Shown here: in pieces, positions 26,112-33,899 of the stretch
Position numbering within the stretch: position 1 is the stretch's first letter
How the letters are laid out: each line of letters starts with the position of its first letter
Assembly: GCA_937885465.1 (NCBI GenBank)
Contig: CAKZZM010000054.1
Coordinates: 1 to 54,129, forward strand
Source: an uncultured Bacteroidales bacterium
Lineage (GTDB): Bacteria > Bacteroidota > Bacteroidia > Bacteroidales > Paludibacteraceae
Direction of reading: 5' to 3'
DNA length: 54,129 bases
Notes under the pieces: model-generated
What the model was told of the DNA's origin: nothing
Databases searched by the model: none
Seen by the model: the letters and a program-made list of their open reading frames with translations, nothing else
Translations under genes and position numbers: made by a program

Positions 26112-26711
26112 ATGGCTATTTCGTTTCAGTACAACAAAACATCACTTCAAGGTCTTGAAAAGAACTTGAAGATGCGTGTGAGAGCATTGCCAACACTAAA
26201 AAACAAAGAATCTGCTTTGCGATTGGAAGTCAAGAAAGCGAAAGATGAAATTCGCGAATTGGACATGCAAGTGGAGGAGAGGATTGCAGCGTATGACAAG
26301 ATGCTAACACTTTATGGAGAGTTCGACACTTCTCTGCTTCGTGTAGATGATGTGAAGATGAGTGTAAAGAAGATTGCGGGTGTGCGAGTACCCATACTTG
26401 ATGAAGTAGTCTATTCCACAAAACCATTCAGCATCTTTTCTTCTCCGAAATGGTTCGCTGACGGTTTTACTCAACTGAAGGAATTGGCTCAAGTCGGTAT
26501 TGAACAAGAGTTCTGTCGCGAGAAACTTAATCTGCTGGAGTATGCACGTAAAAAATCCACTCAAAAGGTTAATCTCTTTGAGAAGGTGCAAATTCCCGGT
26601 TATGAGGACGCAATTCGCAAAATAAAAAGGTTTATGGAAGATGAAGAAAATCTCTCCAAATCAAGTCAAAAGATAGTTAAATCTAAAAGAGAGAAGGAGG
26701 CTATGGCATGA
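26112..26711 (+). CDS. atpD: V-type ATP synthase subunit D
   Basis: A 199-residue central-stalk subunit of the rotary V/A-type ATPase. It starts with the family pattern NKTSLQGLEKNLKMRVRALP and has the two long coiled-coil helices (about 10-70 and 130-190) that form the rotor shaft, separated by a short globular part. It overlaps subunit I by 4 nt. Catalytic subunits A and B and the peripheral stalk E, usually just upstream in Bacteroidales, are not in this window. Confidence 0.9.
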   Translation: MAISFQYNKTSLQGLEKNLKMRVRALPTLKNKESALRLEVKKAKDEIRELDMQVEERIAAYDKMLTLYGEFDTSLLRVDDVKMSVKKIAGVRVPILDEVVYSTKPFSIFSSPKWFADGFTQLKELAQVGIEQEFCREKLNLLEYARKKSTQKVNLFEKVQIPGYEDAIRKIKRFMEDEENLSKSSQKIVKSKREKEAMA

Positions 26712-28570
26712 TTACTCAAATGAAAAAATATACCTTCTTGGTATTCTATAAAGATTATGCTGATTTCCTTACCAAACTGCGTGAGGCAGGAGTGCTTCAT
26801 ATAGCAGACAAAGGAAGTGTTGACCCTTCTGACGAGACTATTCTTGAGCAGACAGCCCTTGCAGGGCAGATAGAAAAAGCGATTAAAGTTGCAGAGTCAT
26901 TTATGCCTGAAGTTGATAGCAGTACCATAGCAGTTGATGAAAGCGCAAATATTGATTTGGAAGCAGCAAAGCACCTTATTCGCGATTTCGATTCTTTAAT
27001 AGCAGAAAAGAAACAATTGGAGCAAGAACTTGCGGATACTTTGAGAGAAAAAGAGAGAATGGCTATTTGGGGCTATTTCTCCTCTGACATAATTAAGCGG
27101 TTAGATTCCGAAGGCTATACACTAAGATATTTCTCTTGCTCAAAGAAAAGTTTTAAGCAAGAATGGGAAGACTTAGGAGTAGCGTTCCCCGTTGCGGAAC
27201 AAGGCTCAACTCTTTATTTTGTTACAATAGGTTCAGCAAACGAGCAAATAGTTGAAACCGCAGATGAGATTCACCTCAACGAGCAAAATTACTTGATTTT
27301 ACAAACAGAGGCAGAGGCTTTAAAAGAAAAAATCAGTCTCAAGCAGCAGGAACTGCAAGATTGGTCAAAGCAAAATATCTCATCCTTGCGCGGAGCAGAA
27401 GTTGCAGCCCGTAGGCAGATTGATTGGACTAAGGTTAATCTCTCCACTTCCACTCTTGCTGACAACAAGTTATGCGTGCTTGAAGGTTTCTGTCCAATTG
27501 ACAACACCTCTGCTCTTAATGCAATGCTCGATGAGCAACATATTTATTTTACGGAAGCAGATCCTAAAGAAGAGGATAATACACCTATAAAATTGAGGAA
27601 CAATCGTTTCACAAAGATGTTCGAGTGTCTTACGGGAATGTACGGTTGGCCGGTATATGGCGAGTTTGACCCCACACCTATTCTCGGACCATTCTTCCTT
27701 CTGTTCTTCGCTCTTTGTATGGGTGATGCAGGTTATGGCATTATACTCATACTCTTCGGAATATTGACTACCAAGAAGATTATAAACATTCAGATGTTCG
27801 AAGGCTTAGGTCCGCTTATTACTACACTTGGCGTTGGAACTCTTGTAATAGGCTTCTTCCTCGGCACATTCTTCGGCATTGACCTCTATAATGCGTCATG
27901 GGTACCTGAATCACTAAAATCAGTTATGATTAAGGGCGAAGTGATGGGATATGATATTCAAATGGTTATGGCGTTATGCATAGGCGTATTCCATATCTGC
28001 CTTGCAATGACGATAAAGGCTATATGCTATACCCAACGATTTGGTTTCAAGCAGAATATTGCGACATGGGGATGGCTATTGCTCATATTAGGCGGACTAA
28101 TAACTGCTATTCTAACCCTTACCAAGGTATTCTCTGCTGATGTAACGAAGTGGGTGTTGATTATAGTCGGCAGTATATCTGCATTAGCGATTTATATCTT
28201 TAATACTCCCGGTAGAAATCCGCTTATCAACATAGGTGCCGGTCTGTGGGATACTTACAATATGGCAACCGGCATTCTCGGTGATGTTCTTTCTTATATT
28301 CGTTTGTATGCTCTTGGTTTGGCAGGTGGTATGCTTGGAGGCGCATTTAACACGCTTGGAATAATGGTTCTCGGCGAAACACCGAATATCGGGACATGGA
28401 TTGGATTTATCGCTATTCTTATTGTCGGACACCTACTCAATATCTGTATGTCAGCGCTCGGCGCATTTGTACACCCCTTACGTCTGAGTTTTGTTGAGTA
28501 TTTCAAAAATTCGGGTTACGAAGGTAAAGGTACACTTTATCAACCATTTCAACTATATATTAACAAATAA
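26708..28570 (+). CDS. ntpI: V-type ATP synthase subunit I
   Basis: A 620-residue stator membrane subunit (the a-subunit counterpart) that provides the ion half-channels next to the K ring. A cytoplasmic N-terminal half with coiled coils (about 1-310) precedes a C-terminal membrane half with seven or eight hydrophobic segments (about 335-600). The conserved CMGDAGYGIILILFG (about 338-352) and DVLSYIRLYALGLAGG (about 532-547, holding the essential arginine) are present. It sits between subunit D and subunit K with a 21-nt gap to K. Confidence 0.93.
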   Translation: MITQMKKYTFLVFYKDYADFLTKLREAGVLHIADKGSVDPSDETILEQTALAGQIEKAIKVAESFMPEVDSSTIAVDESANIDLEAAKHLIRDFDSLIAEKKQLEQELADTLREKERMAIWGYFSSDIIKRLDSEGYTLRYFSCSKKSFKQEWEDLGVAFPVAEQGSTLYFVTIGSANEQIVETADEIHLNEQNYLILQTEAEALKEKISLKQQELQDWSKQNISSLRGAEVAARRQIDWTKVNLSTSTLADNKLCVLEGFCPIDNTSALNAMLDEQHIYFTEADPKEEDNTPIKLRNNRFTKMFECLTGMYGWPVYGEFDPTPILGPFFLLFFALCMGDAGYGIILILFGILTTKKIINIQMFEGLGPLITTLGVGTLVIGFFLGTFFGIDLYNASWVPESLKSVMIKGEVMGYDIQMVMALCIGVFHICLAMTIKAICYTQRFGFKQNIATWGWLLLILGGLITAILTLTKVFSADVTKWVLIIVGSISALAIYIFNTPGRNPLINIGAGLWDTYNMATGILGDVLSYIRLYALGLAGGMLGGAFNTLGIMVLGETPNIGTWIGFIAILIVGHLLNICMSALGAFVHPLRLSFVEYFKNSGYEGKGTLYQPFQLYINK

Positions 28571-28591
28571 AATAATAAATACATTACAATT

Positions 28592-29011
28592 ATGAACGAA
28601 CTTCTCGGTTATTTCGGTTGGGCTATGATGTTAGGTCTCGCCGGTGTCGGTTCCGCTTACGGAACAACCATTGCTGGTAATGCTGCTGAAGGCGCATTGA
28701 AGAAGAACAAAGACAAATCTTCGTCTTATATGATTCTTTCTGCACTCCCCGCAACGCAAGGACTTTATGGTTTCGTTGCTTTCCTTATGTGGATGGGCAA
28801 AGATTTCGCTGCGCAAGGTCCTCTTTGCTTCGGTGTTGGTCTCGCTGTAGGTTTGGTATGCCTCTTCTCCGGTATTCGTCAAGGACAGGTTTGTGCCAAT
28901 GGTATTGCAGGAATAGCAGCAGGTCACGATGTGCAGACCAATACAATGATTTACGCCGCTCTGCCTGAGTTTTACGCTATCCTCTCGCTCGTAGCAGCAT
29001 TGATGGTTTAA
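28592..29011 (+). CDS. ntpK: V-type ATP synthase subunit K (rotor ring proteolipid)
   Basis: A 139-residue proteolipid with four membrane helices (two hairpins). ATQGLYGF (about 54-61) carries the Thr/Gln pair, IRQGQVC (about 91-97) a second Gln, and LPEFYAIL (about 124-131) the ion-binding Glu. These correspond to the Na+-liganding residues known from Enterococcus hirae NtpK, so the ring probably carries Na+. It is followed by a terminator at 29024-29061, so D-I-K form their own transcript. Confidence 0.92.
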   Translation: MNELLGYFGWAMMLGLAGVGSAYGTTIAGNAAEGALKKNKDKSSSYMILSALPATQGLYGFVAFLMWMGKDFAAQGPLCFGVGLAVGLVCLFSGIRQGQVCANGIAGIAAGHDVQTNTMIYAALPEFYAILSLVAALMV

Positions 29012-29023
29012 TATGTTGAATAT

Positions 29024-29061
29024 GAGGTACCGCAATCTGTGCAGTACCTCTTTTTCTTTCT
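29024..29061 (+). terminator. Intrinsic terminator after the V-ATPase genes
   Basis: GAGGTAC (29024-29030) pairs with GTACCTC (29044-29050), with two further GC pairs possible inside, followed by TTTTTCTTTCTT. Confidence 0.8.
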
Positions 29062-29070
29062 TATTAATAC

Positions 29071-29105
29071 CCGCAAACGTGCGTTTGCGGCGTTGTTTTT
29101 GTTTT
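29071..29105 (+). terminator. Second hairpin with T-rich tail, immediately before folD
   Basis: CCGCAAAC (29071-29078) pairs with GTTTGCGG (29083-29090) over a GTGC loop and is followed by CGTTGTTTTTGTTTT. It ends at the folD start codon (29106). It may be a second terminator, or a structure limiting folD translation. Confidence 0.6.
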
Positions 29106-29969
29106 ATGATAATTGACGGAAAATCAATAGCACAAAACTTGCGATCATCCTTAAGAATTAAGGTGGAGGAATATAAGAAGCACGGGATGAGGGTGCCGAC
29201 ACTTAGGGTTATTTTAGTCGGCGATAATCCAGCGAGTCTTTCGTATGTAAACGGCAAATTAAAAGCTGCAGCGGAGATTGGAATAGATAGCAGACTATTG
29301 CATTTGTCATCCGATTGCTCGGAAAGCGAATTGCTATTGCTGATAGAGAAACTTAACCAGAATACTGATATAGACGGTATCTTAGTTCAACTACCCTTAC
29401 CCTCACATATCAACGAACAAAAACTGCTTCGCAGCATTAATCCTCAAAAGGATGTTGATGGTTTTCACCCTGAAAATGTCGCAAAACTATGGCTCGGCGA
29501 GAGTTGCATTAAGCCTTGTACCCCATTAGGTATCTTGGCCTTACTTGATAATTGCAATATTGAAATTGAAGGTAAGGAGGCTGTTATCGTCGGGCGTAGT
29601 AATATTGTCGGCAAACCTCTTGCAAAAATGTTGTTGGATCGCAATGCAACAGTTACAATTGCACATTCGCATACACCTAACTTACATTTGGTAACTTCTC
29701 GTGCTGATATATTGATAACAGCCGTTGGCTCACCGCATCTCATCACAGCAGACTATGTGAAAGACAACGCAGTGGTGATTGATGTCGGCATAAGCAGATT
29801 GCCTGATGGACACTTGACGGGTGATGTTGATTTTGAAGAAGTGAAAAACAAGGTATCATATATCACCCCTGTACCAGGTGGCGTTGGACCGCTTACTATT
29901 GCAATGCTGATGCAAAATACCATTGATTGCTATATGCTTCATAACAATAAGAATACATATAACCTATGA
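29106..29969 (+). CDS. folD: Bifunctional methylenetetrahydrofolate dehydrogenase/cyclohydrolase
   Basis: A 287-residue enzyme interconverting 5,10-methylene- and 10-formyl-tetrahydrofolate. The catalytic lysine lies in SYVNGKLKAAAEIG (about 42-55), followed by DGILVQLPLP (about 90-99), the NADP-binding VIVGRSNIVGKP (about 161-172) and TPVPGGVGPLT (about 258-268). ATG 29106 gives the standard MIIDGKSIAQNL; the frame is open further up, but those codons run through two hairpins and a T-rich tract. Confidence 0.93.
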   Translation: MIIDGKSIAQNLRSSLRIKVEEYKKHGMRVPTLRVILVGDNPASLSYVNGKLKAAAEIGIDSRLLHLSSDCSESELLLLIEKLNQNTDIDGILVQLPLPSHINEQKLLRSINPQKDVDGFHPENVAKLWLGESCIKPCTPLGILALLDNCNIEIEGKEAVIVGRSNIVGKPLAKMLLDRNATVTIAHSHTPNLHLVTSRADILITAVGSPHLITADYVKDNAVVIDVGISRLPDGHLTGDVDFEEVKNKVSYITPVPGGVGPLTIAMLMQNTIDCYMLHNNKNTYNL

Positions 29970-29997
29970 TTTAGTACTTAGTAACATTTAACAATTT

Positions 29998-31707
29998 ATG
30001 CAGACAACTCTTTCAATTATTATTCTTTTTGGTTCTGTTGCACTACTCATGTACGGAATGAAAGTCATGAGTGAAGGCTTACAGAAAATGGCAGGTAGTA
30101 AACTGAGCCATGTGCTGAGTACTATGACCACCAACCGTTTTACAGGTGTACTTACTGGTGCATTTATAACTGCTGCTGTTCAGTCTTCAACGGCAACATC
30201 AGTTATGACGGTTAGCTTTGTTTCTGCCGGAATACTAACATTGTCGCAAGCCATTTCGGTAATTATGGGTGCCCATATCGGGACTACTTTTACTGCATGG
30301 ATTATGGTGCTTGGTGGCGGCTCGTTCGACCTTAGACTTGTTGTATATTTGCTTATTGTGATTGCAGTAGCATTAATATATACCAAGAAGAACATAAATG
30401 TGGGTGAGTTTCTTATTGGTTTGGCATTATTGCTCTTAGGTCTTACTACATTGAAAATGAACGCCAGCGAGATGCATCTTGACCAGATGGAACCCGTACG
30501 ACGCTTTTTCATCGCAACTTCAAGTTGGGGATACGGCAGTTATTTTCTATATCTGTTAGTAGGTGCTATACTGACTTTCTCCGTTCAGTCGTCGGCAGCG
30601 ATTATGGCAATAACTATGACCCTGTGTTCGGCGCATGTGATGCCAATTGATATGGGTATTGCTCTCGTATTAGGCGAAAATCTCGGTACGACAATAACTG
30701 CAAATGTTGTTGCATTGTCCGCTCCGGTACAAGCACGGCGAGCAGCACTGGCGCACTTTGTTTCAAACTTCTTTGGCGTAGTGTGGGTATTATGCGTGTT
30801 CCGTTGGTTCGTGGGAGGTGTTTGTAATTTATGGGGAGTGGAGTTTACTCCCGGAATTCCTTCAGATGTGTCGCCCGATAAGCTTAATGCCATTCTTGCC
30901 ACTTTCCACACCATGTTCAATGTAACCAATACCTTTATTCTTATATGGTTTATTCCGCTAATAGAGAAATTGGTAACATGGGTTCTGCCATCCAAACCGG
31001 AACAAAAAGATTCAGAAAGCAGTCTGCGATTTATTTCTGCCGGCCTGATGTCAACGTCAGAGTTGTCAATCTTGCAGGCTTGGAAAGAGATTCATGTATA
31101 TGGCGTTAGAGTGCAAAGAATGTTCACAATGGTTCGCGAACTATTCCACGAAACAGATGAAACGAAATTCAACGAAACATTCTCTCGCATTGATAAATAT
31201 GAGGGAATATGCGATAGGATGGAGGTAGAGATTGCCGGTTACCTTAATCAAGTAGCAGACGGACGACTTTCAGATCAATCAAAACATGAAGTACATAAAA
31301 TGCTTAGAATTGTATCAGAAATAGAGTCAGTGGGAGATGCTAATTTTAATTTGTCGCGATATATTAATCATAAATATAATGATAAAATTAAGTATAACGA
31401 TGAGCAAATGCAAAATGTTGACTTAATGTTCAATCTCCTCTCTGATGCATGTACTCAAATGGTTAATATGCTTCAAGTGCATCATAGTACTACCGAAGAT
31501 GATTTTCTCTATGCCGCTAATCTTGAAATGGAAATTAATAATTTCAGAAACACATTAAAGAATCAAAACACTTTAGATGTGACAGAACATCAGTATGATT
31601 ATCTCACGGGTGTCAATTATATGGATATAATAGTTGAGTGCGAGAAGATGGGAGATTATATCATAAATGTTGATGAAGCAGTCAACGATCGCAAGGTCTC
31701 GAAATAA
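29998..31707 (+). CDS. Na/Pi cotransporter family protein with PhoU-like tail
   Basis: A 569-residue membrane protein of the NptA/YjbB type. Two inverted Na/Pi-cotransporter repeats occupy about residues 1-310: GAFITAAVQSSTATSVMTVS (about 53-72) and LVGAILTFSVQSSAAIMAIT (about 187-206), each with the QSS motif. The soluble tail (about 340-569) consists of PhoU-like helices. Expected role: Na+-coupled phosphate movement. If the adjacent ATPase indeed pumps Na+, the pair fits a Na+-based membrane economy; this is inference. Confidence 0.9.
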   Translation: MQTTLSIIILFGSVALLMYGMKVMSEGLQKMAGSKLSHVLSTMTTNRFTGVLTGAFITAAVQSSTATSVMTVSFVSAGILTLSQAISVIMGAHIGTTFTAWIMVLGGGSFDLRLVVYLLIVIAVALIYTKKNINVGEFLIGLALLLLGLTTLKMNASEMHLDQMEPVRRFFIATSSWGYGSYFLYLLVGAILTFSVQSSAAIMAITMTLCSAHVMPIDMGIALVLGENLGTTITANVVALSAPVQARRAALAHFVSNFFGVVWVLCVFRWFVGGVCNLWGVEFTPGIPSDVSPDKLNAILATFHTMFNVTNTFILIWFIPLIEKLVTWVLPSKPEQKDSESSLRFISAGLMSTSELSILQAWKEIHVYGVRVQRMFTMVRELFHETDETKFNETFSRIDKYEGICDRMEVEIAGYLNQVADGRLSDQSKHEVHKMLRIVSEIESVGDANFNLSRYINHKYNDKIKYNDEQMQNVDLMFNLLSDACTQMVNMLQVHHSTTEDDFLYAANLEMEINNFRNTLKNQNTLDVTEHQYDYLTGVNYMDIIVECEKMGDYIINVDEAVNDRKVSK

Positions 31708-31755
31708 TATCCCATAACTTGGTACTTAGTACTTAATACATAGTCACTTACTCTT

Positions 31756-32685
31756 ATGTCAAATCTTGTTAAAAGAACCCTATCCGGAATAATATTTATA
31801 TCAGTTATTATTGCGGCAGTAGTAGTCTCTCAACCTGCCACATACATTCTTTTCCTTGCATTCACTATTTTATCTGTAAATGAATATCATAAGTTAGTAA
31901 AGAGTGATAAATGGATAACAATCATAAGCATTGCATCTGCTTGCTGCTTATTCATGTCAAGAGCATCAGCACACAGTTGGTGGTGGTTTGCATTTGTTCT
32001 TTTGCTAATTATTGCCCTTGCGGGTGAAGTGATTAGAGCGACAACAGCATCCGGAGCGCAATTATCAGCGATAGCACCTGCTGCTAAGGATGACGATGTA
32101 GTAGTCTCAGAAAATGTTCAAGCGCAGGCGCATCTCCTGCAAAATAAATGCAAAAATGAAAATAATCAAAAAATAAATTGCATCAATTCTTGGGGAAACA
32201 TCTTAATATCGCAAGTTATGATAGCGTTGCCGTTTTCATTAACCGCAGATATTTTACATTCGGCTGATTGGGAAATATCAAGATGGATTATGCTTGCAGT
32301 CTTTGTTTGTATCTGGTCAAATGATACAGGGGCTTATTTGGTCGGCTCATTAATTGGTAAGCATAAACTTATACCTAAGGTTAGCCCCGGAAAAACTTGG
32401 GAAGGTTTGATAGGAGGTTTTATATTCTCCATCCTTGCAGGTTATATATTTTCGTTGTCGGTAGCAGAATTTGCACTATGGCAATGGCTTCTTTTTGCCT
32501 TTACTATCAGTTTGTTTGGCACATTTGGCGATTTGATGGAAAGTCTGCTCAAACGCACAATAGGCGTAAAGGACTCAGGCAACTTCATGCCGGGTCATGG
32601 CGGTATCCTTGATCGGTTTGACTCCTTCCTGCTTGCCACACCCGCTGTTTACTTACTAATAAAACTATTCGTTCACTTCTGTTAA
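31756..32685 (+). CDS. cdsA: Phosphatidate cytidylyltransferase
   Basis: A 309-residue integral-membrane enzyme making CDP-diacylglycerol for phospholipid synthesis. The C-terminal signature is intact: SLLKRTIGVKDSG then GHGGILDRFDSF (about 260-290). About eight hydrophobic segments are present. A polar stretch of some 50 residues (about 95-148, with KDDD and KNENNQK) lies between two membrane segments and is longer than in the E. coli enzyme. It follows the Na/Pi gene by 48 nt. Confidence 0.92.
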   Translation: MSNLVKRTLSGIIFISVIIAAVVVSQPATYILFLAFTILSVNEYHKLVKSDKWITIISIASACCLFMSRASAHSWWWFAFVLLLIIALAGEVIRATTASGAQLSAIAPAAKDDDVVVSENVQAQAHLLQNKCKNENNQKINCINSWGNILISQVMIALPFSLTADILHSADWEISRWIMLAVFVCIWSNDTGAYLVGSLIGKHKLIPKVSPGKTWEGLIGGFIFSILAGYIFSLSVAEFALWQWLLFAFTISLFGTFGDLMESLLKRTIGVKDSGNFMPGHGGILDRFDSFLLATPAVYLLIKLFVHFC

Positions 32686-32757
32686 GCAGGTGTTAGAGAG
32701 CAAAAAGCAAACAAAAAACGAATACAAATCGAGCTAAAAGTGTTTCGTAATTTACGT

Positions 32758-32945
32758 TTATTGGTTATTGTCAACCTCTTGATAAAATGCAATTAGTGCT
32801 TCATTACATTCTTCAGCTGTCTGCATATCGTTCAGCCGACTATCTATTGGGCACTGACCTGTTTGAGTCCTATTGAGAATATATGGTACTTCTTCATAAA
32901 AAAATACTTTGCGCCTGCATTCTGAAGCATCTCTTTAGCAGGTGT
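32758..32945 (-). pseudogene. Frameshifted C-terminal remnant of a DUF1893 protein
   Basis: Read leftwards, the minus strand codes PAKEMLQNAGAKYFF and then, one frame away, YEEVPYILNRTQTGQCPIDS, ending EEVDNNQ at the stop 32760-32758. VPYIxNRTxTGxCP is the hallmark of the DUF1893 family. The frame switch lies in an A7 run (32898-32904; T7 in the sense strand). The N-terminal half of the family is missing, so this is a remnant. It follows the TraB-like gene on the same strand. Confidence 0.75.
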
Positions 32946-32977
32946 GCAGATAGTATTCCTCGTAAATCGTCTCTACA

Positions 32978-33862
32978 TCACTTATTTACTGGTTTTACCT
33001 TATATCCTGCCGCCTGCAACTGCGCCAACAAGCCGCCTTCACCACCGAGATATACGGCATCTAAAACAATAAATGCCTTACCTGCAAGGAGGTATGGGCG
33101 TAAGCGCTTAACCCATTCTTTATTTCTTTTTACATATATCCGGTAGTCAGAGAATGATATTGACGATTTATTGTCCGGACCGCTCACTTGATAAGCCATA
33201 TCCAATAATCTGCCTTGTTGATAAAGATTTTTGAGTGTTTTCTCTTGACGAATTTCAAAGTCAGGATTTCTAACAATATCAAGTAATTCCTTACATTGCC
33301 ATTCAAATGGTTCTCTGTCAAATGTCATAAACATGGTTTCACCTATATCGTCTAAACCATACACCGGTTTATCTTGCTGTATGGCTACTGCTTCAAAGAA
33401 ATGACTGCTACTTCGGTCTTCATCATAACCTGCATATTTCTTCAAAAGTTCAATGCGATACATCTCAGTCAGATATTGCGGCTTCATGCGTCCTAACTTC
33501 TCAAGCCCGAGTCCTAATGTTAGAAGCAAGGCATTGTCAATATCTCTGTATTCCTCACTCGTATAATACCTCCTCAGTTGAATGGAATCCGGCAAAAGGG
33601 CAGCTTGACGAAGCGTTTGAAATGCCTCGTAATCTTGCATAGCAAACTCAGTAATCACCTTGTCTGACTGAGCATAACACTTGAAAAGATTGGGAATGGA
33701 GTCTAAAAATCTTATGTCAGTTAGTTTATTAGTCGCAAGAATATATGATTTTGCAGCAACACTATTGCCTGACACTCGATATAGTACTTGTGCCTCAGTC
33801 TGAAATAAATAAAAGGAGAGAAAATAAAGGAACACAAGCCCCCTTGCTCGTGGTTGCAGCAT
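32978..33862 (-). CDS. TraB/GumN-family protein lacking the motif histidines
   Basis: About 294 residues from ATG 33862, or 306 from GTG 33898. A hydrophobic signal segment (LVFLYFLSFYLFQTEA) implies export. The layout is that of the TraB/PrgY/GumN family: LYRVSG then SYILATNKLTDI near the N-terminus, and AFIVLDAVYLGGEGGLLAQL then GYKVKPV at the end. Where active members carry GTHH and GxxHL-type motifs, this protein has ATNK and DAVYL, so both histidine sites are lost. It probably has no metalloprotease activity. It lies 1 nt (GTG start) downstream of the TPR gene. Confidence 0.7.
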   Translation of the reverse strand: MLQPRARGLVFLYFLSFYLFQTEAQVLYRVSGNSVAAKSYILATNKLTDIRFLDSIPNLFKCYAQSDKVITEFAMQDYEAFQTLRQAALLPDSIQLRRYYTSEEYRDIDNALLLTLGLGLEKLGRMKPQYLTEMYRIELLKKYAGYDEDRSSSHFFEAVAIQQDKPVYGLDDIGETMFMTFDREPFEWQCKELLDIVRNPDFEIRQEKTLKNLYQQGRLLDMAYQVSGPDNKSSISFSDYRIYVKRNKEWVKRLRPYLLAGKAFIVLDAVYLGGEGGLLAQLQAAGYKVKPVNK

Positions 33863-33899
33863 AGGTGCCAATAGAGTATGTCTTAATTTAAGTCCCACT

